This document shows, piece by piece, positions 1 to 7,605 of a stretch of DNA of 11,394 nt. The first letter of the stretch is position 1. Each line of letters starts with the position of its first letter. The stretch lies in assembly GCA_020849075.1 (NCBI GenBank), contig JADLGZ010000041.1, forward strand, positions 1-11,394. Direction: 5' to 3'. The position numbers were made by a program, and so were the translations under genes. Under the pieces are notes generated by a model. That model made no database searches, was not told the origin of the DNA, and saw only the letters and a program-made list of their open reading frames with translations. Origin of the DNA: Fimbriimonadaceae bacterium (lineage in GTDB: Bacteria > Armatimonadota > Fimbriimonadia > Fimbriimonadales > Fimbriimonadaceae).

Positions 1-101
1 CCATGATCAAATCTTTGACGCGGTGGCACCACGTGGGCATTGTACTTGCGCCATGTTTCTGTGAGCGCTCAAAGCCGAGCTGCAAGCAACAACCCCGCTA
101 G

Positions 102-177
102 TGGCGGCCCCGGAGGGAATCGAACCCCCGACGCCCTCCTTAGGACGGAGGCGCTCTATCCACTGAGCTACGAGGCC
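102..177 (-). tRNA. tRNA-Arg, anticodon CCU, with encoded CCA end
   Basis: Reverse-strand cloverleaf that folds fully by eye. The 7-bp acceptor stem GGCCTCG/CGGGGCC has one G-U pair. The D arm is GCTC/GAGC and the anticodon stem is CCTCC/GGAGG. The 7-base loop GTCCTAA gives anticodon CCU (plus-strand 142-144), which reads AGG. The T arm is GGGGG-TTCGATT-CCCTC. The discriminator base is G and the CCA tail is encoded at 102-104. Upstream on the minus strand there is a -35-like TTGACG (plus 205-210) and a -10-like TATCCT (plus 187-192), but their 12-bp spacing is too short for a standard promoter, so the promoter is not settled. Downstream (1-101) I see no coding gene and no clear terminator. 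Confidence 0.97.
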
Positions 178-265
178 GGAAGCTCTAGGATACCAATCCA
201 CCTTCGTCAAAGTTGTCACTCAATCGTAACCTTGGGCACGAACCTATCAAGTAGCCTACTGAGAA

Positions 266-1276
266 ATGCTTTCGTTCCTGCTTGCTCCCCCCGATAGCCT
301 TGATCGCCCCACACCAGCGAACGAGCCCAACCTTGTTCACATCCGCCAACTCACCTTTGGGGGGCAGAATGCTGAGGCCTATTGGAACCAAGAGGGGACA
401 CAACTTACGTACCAAAGCCGACAACCCGGCTATCCCGATGAGCAGGTATTCGTAATGAACGCAAACGGGTCTGGCAAGCGACTCATCAGTACAGGTTTGG
501 GGCGATGTACTTGCAGTTACTTCTCGCCAGACGGCAAATTCATTTACTTCAGCAGCACCCATGAGTACCATCGCGAAGGGCAACCACCTGCCGACATGAG
601 TAAGGGTTATGTCTGGATGATCAATCCATGGTTCGCGCTTTACCGAGTGCCTATCGAAGGCGGGCAACCCCAAAAGGTCCTCCGCAAATTTGGCTACATC
701 GCCGAAACAACGATCGCACCAAATGGCAAATTCATGACCTTCACAGGGTCGTTTGATGGAGACCTCGAGATTTACCGAAGCGACCTCAATGGTGGCAATC
801 TCGTTCGGCTCACCAATGAAGCAGGCTATGACGGGGGACCTTTCGTGAGTTGGGACAGCAAGACGATCGTTTACCGTCGTGATCTCATTGAGAATGACAC
901 CGAACTAGCCGATTATCGGGCATTGCTCAAGGAAAATATGGTCCGACCTGGGAAGCTGGAAATTTGGGCGATGAATGCGGACGGCACCCACAAGCGGCAA
1001 ATCACGAACTTGGGCGCGGCGTCTTTTGCGCCGTTCCTCCATCCCGATAACAAGACCATCATTTTCAGCTCCAATTTCGGTGATCCTAAGGGGCGAGAGT
1101 TTGATCTCTTTACGATTGGAATTGATGGCAAGGGACTGAAGCGTATCACCCACACTCCTGAGTTCGACGGCTTCCCCATGTTTACGAAGGACGGCAAGAG
1201 GCTCGTTTGGGCCAGCAACCGCCACGGAGAGGTCCGCGGTGAAACGAACCTATTCGTGGCGGACTGGACGCCTTAG
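266..1276 (+). CDS. TolB-like PD40 beta-propeller protein
   Basis: A 336-residue protein made of TolB/WD40-like (PD40) blades. Blade signatures recur: FSPDGKFIYFSS near residues 86-97, IAPNGKFMTFTG near 150-161, then DLEIYRSDLNGGNLVRLT (166-183), EIWAMNADGTHKRQIT (232-247) and DLFTIGIDGKGLKRIT (280-295). Each has the family pattern in which a strand reports a value in an 'IY..D.DG.n..RLT' unit and the next blade opens with 'spDGk.i.f.s'. About six blades fit the length. Such propellers are usually exported or periplasmic interaction modules; no catalytic residues are evident. The ATG is fixed by an in-frame TGA at 260-262. The N-terminus (MLSFLLAPPD) is at best a very short, uncharged signal sequence and no strong ribosome-binding site precedes it. 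Role and partner unknown. Confidence 0.85.
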   Translation: MLSFLLAPPDSLDRPTPANEPNLVHIRQLTFGGQNAEAYWNQEGTQLTYQSRQPGYPDEQVFVMNANGSGKRLISTGLGRCTCSYFSPDGKFIYFSSTHEYHREGQPPADMSKGYVWMINPWFALYRVPIEGGQPQKVLRKFGYIAETTIAPNGKFMTFTGSFDGDLEIYRSDLNGGNLVRLTNEAGYDGGPFVSWDSKTIVYRRDLIENDTELADYRALLKENMVRPGKLEIWAMNADGTHKRQITNLGAASFAPFLHPDNKTIIFSSNFGDPKGREFDLFTIGIDGKGLKRITHTPEFDGFPMFTKDGKRLVWASNRHGEVRGETNLFVADWTP

Positions 1277-1284
1277 ATCACAGG

Positions 1285-4200
1285 CTAGACCGACTGGCCG
1301 GCTCCATCGTCGAATTGGGCGCATAACACCGGCAGCACAACAAGGGTCAGGAGTGTCGCGGAAAGAATGCCTCCGATCACAACCGTAGCCAGTGGTCGTT
1401 GGACTTCAGCACCGATACCCGTATTGAGGGCCATCGGGACAAACCCCAACGCCGCAACGAGCGCGGTCATCAATACGGGCCGTAACCGTTCTATCGCCCC
1501 GCGTCTAACTGCATCCAGTTGATTCAGACCAAGAACTCGTAGCCGGTTCATGGCCGAGATCATCACCACGCCGTTCATCACCGCAACTCCAGAAAGGGCA
1601 ATGAAGCCAACGGCCGCGGAGATGCTGAAGGGCATTCCCCGGAGCGCCAAGGCAAACACTCCTCCTGTTACGGCAAGCGGGACCCCAGTGAAGATGATTA
1701 TCGCTTGCTTGATGGAACCAAAGGTCCAGAACAGGAGAATAAAGATCAGACCCAATACGGCAGGCACCACCAAGCTCAGCCGCCGAGAGGCTTGTTGCAG
1801 GTTTTCAAACTGCCCTCCCCATGCGATGGAGTAGCCATCTTTTAGGGGCACCTCCTTAGCAATCGCCGCTTTTGCCTTGGCAACAAATGAGCCGAGATCG
1901 GTACCCCGAACATTGAGTTGCACGACCACCCGCCGGCTCCCCATTTCCCGAGAAATTTGAGCGGGAGCGGGAACGTTCCTGATTTCGGCCACGGAGTTAA
2001 GCGGCACACTGCCGCCTTCGGGTGTCTTGACCGGTAACGACTTGATCGCTTCGACATCGTTTCGAATATCATCGGGCAAGCGCAAAGTCATCGCAAACCG
2101 ACGATCTCCTTCAATGATCTGACCAATAGGTTCGCCTCCCAAGGCAACCGAGACTAATTCTTGAATCTCGGCAATGTGGATTCCCAATCGAGCAATGGCT
2201 TCCCGATCAATATCAATCTGCAGGACCGGGATCTCATCTACTTGCTCAACTTCGACGTCCTGGGCCCCCGGAATCTTCCGTACAACATCGGCGATCTCAT
2301 CCGCTTTGAGTTTTAGTTCACCAAGATTTTCGCCGAAAACTTTGATTCCGATATCCGCCTTAACCCCCGAGACCAATTCGGCGAATCGCATCTGAATTGG
2401 CTGGGAGAAGTTGTAGCCTTGCCCAGGCACTTCCGCTACCTTGTGCTCCAGTTCCGCAATCAACTTCTCTTTAGTCATGCCTTGTCGCCATTCATGATGG
2501 GGCTTGAGCATGATGAAGCTATCCGTCAAGCTGAGGGGCATTGGGTCGGTGGCGACCTCGGGCGTACCGCTTCGAGAGAAGACCGTCACGACTTCCGGCA
2601 CCTCAAGGACTTTCTTCTCGAAAGCCGTCACCAACTTTACGGTCTGTTCCGCATCAACCGTCCTTGCTCGGACCGGTTGAATGACGAGTGAACCTTCATC
2701 GAGCTGCGGCACGAACTCAGAGCCAAGGCGCGAGAATATTCCTGCGCAAAGGAGGAGAAGCCCTACGCCAGATCCAACAATCAGCGACTTTCGCTGTAGG
2801 GCGAAATCAAGAATGGATGTATAGGCCCGGCTCACGGATGCCATCACCGGGTTGTTCGCCTCCCGCGTGTCTCCGGATAGGAATAAGCTGGCAAGTACGG
2901 GAACCAAGGTCATGGTTAACAACAGGGCTCCGATCAGCGCGAATACAACGGTGAATGCCATCGGCCTGAAGAGCTTGCCTTCAGTACCTTCGAGCGTTAG
3001 GATTGGCAAATAGACAACCGTTATGATCGTCACCGCAAACACAGTTGGTTTGGCAACTTCTCGCGTGGCTTGCCAAACACTTTGACGGACCTCTTCGCGC
3101 GTCAAAGTAATTCCCTTTTCTGCCCTAGCCTCCGACAACCTTCGTACCGCGTTTTCAATGACAACAACTGCACCATCAACGATGAGTCCGAAGTCAATGG
3201 CTCCAAGACTCATCAGGTTGCCCGAAATGCCGTACTGCCGCATTCCAATAACCGCTACGAGCATAGCAAGCGGAATCGCAAGAGCGACGATCGCCGCACC
3301 CCGAACATTTCCGAGTAGCAGGATCAAGATGACGGTGACTAGGGTCGCTCCTTCGAGGAGGCTCTTCGCCACCGTCTTCAAAACATCGTTGACCAAATGC
3401 GAACGATCGTACGTTGTCGTAAGCTTTACGTCTTTGGGTAGCTGGGCTTTGATCTCGCGGACGCGCTTGTCCACCGCGTTCGCCACGTCACGGCCATTGG
3501 CTCCCTTTAGCATCATCACGATGCCGATGAGAGACTCCTTACCGTCTTTCGTGGAGATCCCGGTGAGGATGGGTATCCCAAGTTGCACTTCGGCGACATC
3601 ACGGACCAGCACCGGGATGCTGCCCTCGGTCTTGATAACGATGCGCTCAATATCGCCAATGGTCGTCGCCATGCCCACTGAACGGATGAGCATCCGCTCG
3701 CCATTCTCCTCCAAGACACCGCCACCGGCATTTAGGTTGTTCTCGTGCAGGGCGCTAACGACTTCATCAACACCAAGGCCTCTCGATTGGAGAGCCGCGG
3801 GATTGATAACGATTTGGTACTGCTTGACGCTTCCGTCGGCAGCATTGACTTCGGCCACGCCCGGAACCGTTCTTAGCTGAGGGGCGATGATCCAATCCTG
3901 CACGGTACGGAGCTCCATCGGCGAGCGTGTCTCAGATTCCACCGCGTACATGTAGATATCACCCAGACCCGTGGAAACAGGCCCCATTTGCGGCGGTTCA
4001 ATGCCCGATGGCAATAGCTCCTTAACGTTGTTCAAGCGCTCATTTACGAGCTGTCGAGCAAAATAGGTGTCTACATCATCGTGAAAGGTCACCGTCACCT
4101 GAGAAAGCCCAAACTGGCTCAGGCTTCGCACCTGCTCAACCCCCGGGATACCACCCATGGCAATTTCAATGGGGAATGTCACCAGCTTCTCAACTTCTTC

Positions 4201-4374
4201 AGGCCCCATCCCTCCCGTTTCGGTGTTTATGGCAACCTGATTGGTCGTAATATCAGGAACAGCATCTAGGTTGAGTTGCTGCCACGAGATCGCCCCATAG
4301 CCAACGAGGATGATTGCGCCAACAATGATGAGAAGCCTTTGAGCAAGGCTGAATCTAACAATTCGGTCAAGCAC
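1285..4374 (-). CDS. czcA: Heavy-metal efflux RND pump, CzcA-like
   Basis: A 1029-residue inner-membrane pump, full length for the HME-RND family, predicted to export divalent metal using proton influx. TM1 is near residues 13-31, followed by a large periplasmic loop. TM2-6 lie near 340-500, TM7 near 527-545, then the second periplasmic loop, and TM8-12 near 867-1020. TM4 reads IDFGLIVDGAVVVIEN. Its D394, D400 and E407 keep the 6- and 7-residue spacing of the acidic triad (D402/D408/E415) reported for Cupriavidus CzcA, favouring Zn/Co/Cd over the Cu/Ag CusA type. Substrate is inferred, not shown. The start is GTG at 4374, overlapping the adaptor's stop by one base (TAGTG), so translation is probably coupled. 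A G-rich AAAGGGG (plus 4386-4392) ends 11 nt before the GTG. Last gene of the efflux operon. Confidence 0.95.
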   Translation of the reverse strand: MLDRIVRFSLAQRLLIIVGAIILVGYGAISWQQLNLDAVPDITTNQVAINTETGGMGPEEVEKLVTFPIEIAMGGIPGVEQVRSLSQFGLSQVTVTFHDDVDTYFARQLVNERLNNVKELLPSGIEPPQMGPVSTGLGDIYMYAVESETRSPMELRTVQDWIIAPQLRTVPGVAEVNAADGSVKQYQIVINPAALQSRGLGVDEVVSALHENNLNAGGGVLEENGERMLIRSVGMATTIGDIERIVIKTEGSIPVLVRDVAEVQLGIPILTGISTKDGKESLIGIVMMLKGANGRDVANAVDKRVREIKAQLPKDVKLTTTYDRSHLVNDVLKTVAKSLLEGATLVTVILILLLGNVRGAAIVALAIPLAMLVAVIGMRQYGISGNLMSLGAIDFGLIVDGAVVVIENAVRRLSEARAEKGITLTREEVRQSVWQATREVAKPTVFAVTIITVVYLPILTLEGTEGKLFRPMAFTVVFALIGALLLTMTLVPVLASLFLSGDTREANNPVMASVSRAYTSILDFALQRKSLIVGSGVGLLLLCAGIFSRLGSEFVPQLDEGSLVIQPVRARTVDAEQTVKLVTAFEKKVLEVPEVVTVFSRSGTPEVATDPMPLSLTDSFIMLKPHHEWRQGMTKEKLIAELEHKVAEVPGQGYNFSQPIQMRFAELVSGVKADIGIKVFGENLGELKLKADEIADVVRKIPGAQDVEVEQVDEIPVLQIDIDREAIARLGIHIAEIQELVSVALGGEPIGQIIEGDRRFAMTLRLPDDIRNDVEAIKSLPVKTPEGGSVPLNSVAEIRNVPAPAQISREMGSRRVVVQLNVRGTDLGSFVAKAKAAIAKEVPLKDGYSIAWGGQFENLQQASRRLSLVVPAVLGLIFILLFWTFGSIKQAIIIFTGVPLAVTGGVFALALRGMPFSISAAVGFIALSGVAVMNGVVMISAMNRLRVLGLNQLDAVRRGAIERLRPVLMTALVAALGFVPMALNTGIGAEVQRPLATVVIGGILSATLLTLVVLPVLCAQFDDGAGQSV

Positions 4375-5903
4375 TAGTGCTCGTGCCCCTTTAACTCGCC
4401 CTTCTTCAGTTCACTTGCGAGAACAAATGCGCCTTTCACGACGACTAAATCACCTTCCTTGATACCGGACTTAACCTCGACGAGACCCTCGCTACGCTTT
4501 CCTAAGGTGACCTCTACTCTCTCGAATCCATGGTCATCCTTGATGAAAAGGAAGTTCGTCTCGCCTTCCGTGACCACAGCCTCGGATGGAACAGCCAATG
4601 CTTCATTCCCTGCACCCACCGCAAGGTGGACATTGGCAAACATTTCCGGTTTAAGCAGACCGAATGTCTCGGTTACAAGACACTGAACAGCGATGGATCG
4701 CGTCTTGGGATCAACCCGATCCGTAACAATTTGAACGATTCCGGAGAATTCACGATCACCCAATGACGGCACGGTTACCCGCACCCGGCTACCCTTACGG
4801 GCTTTGATAGAATCCCGCTCCGGCACATTTGCCGTTACCCAAACTGACGTGAGGTTTTCGACTTCCATCAGGGCCGTTGTACGGTCTACAGCTTGCCCTT
4901 TGGTGATGTCGAGGTGAGTTATGTTGCCCGATATCGGTGCGACCAAAGAAACTTGTCCCACCGATGCGCTCCCGCCCGCCGTATTGGAACGGTAGACGGA
5001 CCGGGCATTGGAAATCAGCCGTTCTGCACTCGCAACACTGGCTCTTGCTGAACCCACCCGTACCTTTGCACTTGCGACCTCTAGGGCCGATGAACGGACT
5101 TCCGCTTCTGCAGCTTGGACCTCCTTTGCACTCAGCAAGTCCCGCGCAGCAATGTTCTTTTCCCGCTCTAGGGCGGCCTTTGCCGCGTCAACCCGAGCGC
5201 GAGCCCGATCGAGTTTAATTTCATCCTGTTGGAGCTCGAGCTTTGCCGCATCAAACTCAGCCTTGGAGACAATTCCGTCCTGGTATAGCGACTCCAAGCT
5301 TCGAACCACGCCGAGGTGACTTGCTTGCTCCTTCTGAATACTCAGTAGTTCGCTTTGGGCGTCGCTCAAATTGCTCTGAGCCTGTTGCAATGGGGCCTGA
5401 CTAAAGGCACCCGCGTGGGCAAGCTGGCGTTGACGAACCAGATTGGCTCTTGCCGCCGATTCCTTGGCCTTCGCAAGTTGCACCTCCGCTTCTGCTTCGT
5501 TTAGGGATGCCCGCGCTGAATCTCGCTGCCGCTCAGCATCGGCGATCCCGGCCCATGATTGAGCTAGTTCGGGCGACTCAATGACGGCTAAACGCTCGCC
5601 CTGCTTTACGGTGTCGCCCAGCGAAACTGCGATCGAGACCACGCGGCCCGGGACAGGGGGCGTCACGACGGCTCGGCCTCGAGCGGTTGAAGTCACCACA
5701 CCGGGAACCTTGATGGAAGCGCGCATCAGTTGAACGGATGCAGGGCGCGTTTCTATGCCCGCGAGCCGAACTTGTTCCTCATCAAGCTCAACTACGTGTC
5801 CGCTCTCATCGTCACTATGGCCAGCTTCTGCCTCTGGTACCTCAACTGGTTTTGAGCATCCCACGGCAACCAAGATGGCTATGAGAAGAGGGAAGTACCG
5901 CAT
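4374..5903 (-). CDS. czcB: Periplasmic adaptor lipoprotein of RND efflux, CzcB-like
   Basis: A 509-residue membrane fusion protein linking the RND pump to the outer-membrane channel. The signal peptide ends in a lipobox-like AVGC with Cys16 as the probable lipidated residue, anchoring it in the periplasm. A His/acidic stretch (residues 28-43) follows and the C-terminus ends GHEH; both could bind metal. The two lipoyl halves lie at about 76-113 and 319-356. Between them runs an Ala/Glu/Arg-rich helical region (about 114-305) much longer than a single hairpin needs, holding three copies of a tip-like motif 45 residues apart. The beta-barrel and membrane-proximal domains fill 357-509. I chose ATG at 5903 over the TTG one codon upstream because it overlaps the preceding TGA by one base (TGATG) and has a GAGGTG Shine-Dalgarno 8 nt upstream. 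CzcB-like rather than CusB-like: no Met-rich metal site is visible. Confidence 0.93.
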   Translation of the reverse strand: MRYFPLLIAILVAVGCSKPVEVPEAEAGHSDDESGHVVELDEEQVRLAGIETRPASVQLMRASIKVPGVVTSTARGRAVVTPPVPGRVVSIAVSLGDTVKQGERLAVIESPELAQSWAGIADAERQRDSARASLNEAEAEVQLAKAKESAARANLVRQRQLAHAGAFSQAPLQQAQSNLSDAQSELLSIQKEQASHLGVVRSLESLYQDGIVSKAEFDAAKLELQQDEIKLDRARARVDAAKAALEREKNIAARDLLSAKEVQAAEAEVRSSALEVASAKVRVGSARASVASAERLISNARSVYRSNTAGGSASVGQVSLVAPISGNITHLDITKGQAVDRTTALMEVENLTSVWVTANVPERDSIKARKGSRVRVTVPSLGDREFSGIVQIVTDRVDPKTRSIAVQCLVTETFGLLKPEMFANVHLAVGAGNEALAVPSEAVVTEGETNFLFIKDDHGFERVEVTLGKRSEGLVEVKSGIKEGDLVVVKGAFVLASELKKGELKGHEH

Positions 5904-7090
5904 CAATCTTGCACCTCGATCACAGTGCCGGCCGCTCTGTACTTGGCGGCGAGCGCAAGGTTCATCGCGAGTTCCGCCTCGATCAACTCTTGCTCAATCT
6001 CCCGGAGGGCCCGGGTTGCTTCGAGAACATCAAGCAATGTCCCGTATCCCTGTGCAAAACCGCTTTGAGATTTCTGAACGAGTTCGCTCGCGGACTGCTG
6101 GATCGCCTGATACGATTGCACCGATGCGCGCCAAGCCCCAAGCTCATCATCGAGCCTACGTATCTCGGCTTCGGCAAGTTTCTGCGCGTCATCCCTTAGC
6201 TTTTGGAATGCTTCAGCTCGCTTTCTCGATGCCCTTGCCTCGTTGCGGCTCTTACCAAAATCGTAAACTCGCCACGTTAGCTGGAGCCTCGCTCCAAAAT
6301 GGGAGTTCCCTTCTCGCCAAGGGGTGCGAAGAGCAGTAATATCCAACTCCGGAGCATTCTCTTTGGAGGCCAAGCGGGCCTCGGCTTGGGCTGCCCCTGC
6401 CTGAGCGTCCAGAACTTGGAGTTCTGGGTGTTGAGATAGGTCCACCTTAGGTTCGGATAGACTTGCCGATTCGGGTATCTCAGTGGCTTCTGCAATTCCC
6501 ATCGCTCCGGCAAGCCGCTTCTGAGTTCCCGCGGACTGAGCCTGCCGAAGAAGCATGGCTTGGCGAGCGCGATCCCGTTCGATCCGGGCTCGTGTAACTT
6601 GTATCTCCGGGACGTTTCCAATCTCGAACCTCTTCGTTGTAGCCACCAATAGCGATTCGGCGACTTGAAGAAGTTCCGTAGACACCTTGAAATGCTGCTT
6701 GCTAGCGATGGCCTCGAAGTAAGCGATCAGCACTTCGTGCTGCACATCCAACAACGTGGTCCTAGCCTCAGCAAGGGCGACAGTCAAGCCGGCTTCCCCA
6801 ATTTTTCTTGATGCCGCGGTTCTTCCAACGATATCAATGGAATGACTCAAGACCAGATCTTGATCGGTTGCGCCAAGCCCTTGGCGGGATGATTGTCCTA
6901 ATCCAAAGCTCAGCCCGGGGTAGGCGCTGAGCGCTTGGCGGTAGGCCTTTGCGCTTTCAACCATTTTTATTGCGGATTGGACTGCTGGACGGTTCTTTCG
7001 GGCCGCTGTAAGGGCCTGTTCTACGGTTAGAGTTTGACTCCACGCACTCACGCTGAGCGCGACAAGGGGTAATAAGATTGTTGCTTTCAA
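5903..7090 (-). CDS. czcC: TolC-family outer-membrane efflux channel, CzcC-like
   Basis: A 395-residue outer-membrane factor that forms the exit duct for the RND pump. A type I signal peptide is clear: basic Lys2, a hydrophobic core, and likely cleavage after SAWS (residues 15-18), leaving Gln19. Long Ala/Glu/Arg-rich helices follow, with the paired-repeat look of OEP domains: TVEQALTAARKNRPAVQSA near the N-terminus, and GYGTLLDVLEATRALREIEQ near the C-terminus, a typical TolC-family segment. There is no lipobox, unlike some OprM-type channels. The start is TTG at 7090, supported by an AGGA Shine-Dalgarno (plus 7097-7100) six bases upstream. The stop overlaps the adaptor start by one base. 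The gene follows the small CzcI-like gene after a 47-nt gap that contains a stem-loop. Confidence 0.92.
   Translation of the reverse strand: MKATILLPLVALSVSAWSQTLTVEQALTAARKNRPAVQSAIKMVESAKAYRQALSAYPGLSFGLGQSSRQGLGATDQDLVLSHSIDIVGRTAASRKIGEAGLTVALAEARTTLLDVQHEVLIAYFEAIASKQHFKVSTELLQVAESLLVATTKRFEIGNVPEIQVTRARIERDRARQAMLLRQAQSAGTQKRLAGAMGIAEATEIPESASLSEPKVDLSQHPELQVLDAQAGAAQAEARLASKENAPELDITALRTPWREGNSHFGARLQLTWRVYDFGKSRNEARASRKRAEAFQKLRDDAQKLAEAEIRRLDDELGAWRASVQSYQAIQQSASELVQKSQSGFAQGYGTLLDVLEATRALREIEQELIEAELAMNLALAAKYRAAGTVIEVQD
5912..5917 (-). promoter_or_regulatory. Ribosome-binding site deciding the czcB start
   Basis: Reverse-strand GAGGTG, eight bases upstream of ATG at 5903, inside the last codons of czcC. 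It favours ATG 5903 over TTG 5906. Confidence 0.6.
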
Positions 7091-7096
7091 AATTGT

Positions 7097-7100
7097 TCCT
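7097..7100 (-). promoter_or_regulatory. Ribosome-binding site supporting the czcC TTG start
   Basis: Reverse-strand AGGA, six bases upstream of TTG at 7090. It supports this non-ATG start; no in-frame ATG is close by, and the signal peptide begins directly at this codon. Confidence 0.6.
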
Positions 7101-7110
7101 AAGGGGTTAG

Positions 7111-7131
7111 GTCAGGCCCGAAGAACCTGAC
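7111..7131 (-). promoter_or_regulatory. Intercistronic stem-loop between CzcI-like gene and czcC
   Basis: In the operon RNA the 21 bases form a 6-bp stem (GTCAGG/CCTGAC), extendable by two U-G pairs and one C-G pair around a CUUCGG-like top. It lies 6 nt after the CzcI-like stop and 10 nt before the AGGA ribosome-binding site of czcC. No U run follows, so it is more likely an mRNA-stability, processing or translation-control element than a terminator. Confidence 0.4.
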
Positions 7132-7137
7132 AAACGA

Positions 7138-7548
7138 CTAAGCCATTAGGGACAAGGGAGGCGCCCTGGACTGAGCACTATCGGGCGGACCCATCGGCGG
7201 GGATCCGTCAAGCCAGATGAGCGGCGGGTTACCTAGAATCTGGCTGACTTCAAGGAGCAACGAGTGCAATACTGGAAGATCCAGATCAAAATGGATTGGT
7301 GTCGCCGTCAAATGGCTTGCCAACTCCGATTCATCGTGGCAGGCGACCAGTTCGCAACACGACCGGCAGTCGTCTGTTGCCATGCTCGGGCGCTCACATT
7401 CTTTAGAAAGCTCTGGGCATGCCGAACAAGTCGAACCACTGGGCAAGACATAAGTTGCCGTGCAGGGGTGAAGCCCAAGGCTCGCGAACAGCGACACCAA
7501 AAGGCAGACCAAGGCCTTCCGAGTTACCGCTGTGAGCTCATTCTTCAC
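7138..7548 (-). CDS. Small Cys-rich exported protein, CzcI-like
   Basis: A 136-residue protein from GTG at 7548 (TTG at 7551 adds one residue). The N-terminus is a signal peptide: basic residues up to R10-K11, then a hydrophobic segment to about residue 26. The mature part has seven cysteines between residues 41 and 70 (C41, C44, C51, C61, C64, C65, C70), including a CxxC and a CRSCC cluster, with nearby His71 and His79. The tail is Pro-rich and ends APPLSLMA. From family knowledge, CzcI of Cupriavidus czcICBA is a small exported protein with a DCxxCH-type motif and a Pro-rich C-terminus, encoded just before czcC. Layout and position match that, but homology was not tested. It is likely the first gene of the operon; a metal-sensing or metal-binding role is inferred. 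Confidence 0.7.
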   Translation of the reverse strand: MKNELTAVTRKALVCLLVSLFASLGLHPCTATYVLPSGSTCSACPELSKECERPSMATDDCRSCCELVACHDESELASHLTATPIHFDLDLPVLHSLLLEVSQILGNPPLIWLDGSPPMGPPDSAQSRAPPLSLMA

Positions 7549-7555
7549 CAATGGA

Positions 7556-7561
7556 ATTATA
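7556..7561 (-). promoter_or_regulatory. Consensus -10 box of the efflux operon
   Basis: Reverse-strand TATAAT, a perfect -10 match, ends 4 nt before the TTG and 7 nt before the GTG of the CzcI-like gene. A 17-bp spacer places TGAAGA at the -35 position (plus 7579-7584), only 3 of 6 matching consensus. Transcription would begin at about the start codon, so the mRNA may be leaderless; no Shine-Dalgarno is present there. Confidence 0.45.
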
Positions 7562-7593
7562 GCCGCGCGGACGATCGTTCTTCAGCCCGTAGG

Positions 7594-7599
7594 TATGAT
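7594..7599 (+). promoter_or_regulatory. -10-like hexamer of the DinB-like gene
   Basis: TATGAT matches the -10 consensus at 5 of 6 positions and ends six bases before the chosen GTG start at 7606. No convincing -35 is seen. If used, the transcript would start at the GTG and be leaderless. This also supports that start over upstream alternatives. Confidence 0.35.
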
Positions 7600-7605
7600 G
7601 CGAGA

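Noticed and set aside
62..71. 10-bp palindrome TGAGCGCTCA downstream of the tRNA gene
   Set aside because: Too short and without a T run to call a terminator, and with no second copy to call an operator or attachment site.
102..177. tRNA gene as an integration site for a mobile element
   Set aside because: No integrase, no repeat of the tRNA 3' end and no change in gene character in the window.
185..673. 162-codon minus-strand open frame opposite the propeller gene
   Set aside because: No recognisable domain and it overlaps well-supported PD40 blades on the other strand.
3158..3880. 240-codon open frame on the plus strand inside the pump gene
   Set aside because: Low-complexity Ser/Thr/Pro/Arg product antisense to a clearly conserved RND gene; a frame shadow.
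5755..6339. 194-codon plus-strand open frame across the czcB/czcC junction
   Set aside because: Antisense to two convincing efflux genes, with biased composition and no domain.
7264..7605. N-terminal extension of the DinB-like reading frame
   Set aside because: The open frame lies opposite the Cys-rich gene, has no family features, and the known first helix of the family begins just after GTG 7606.
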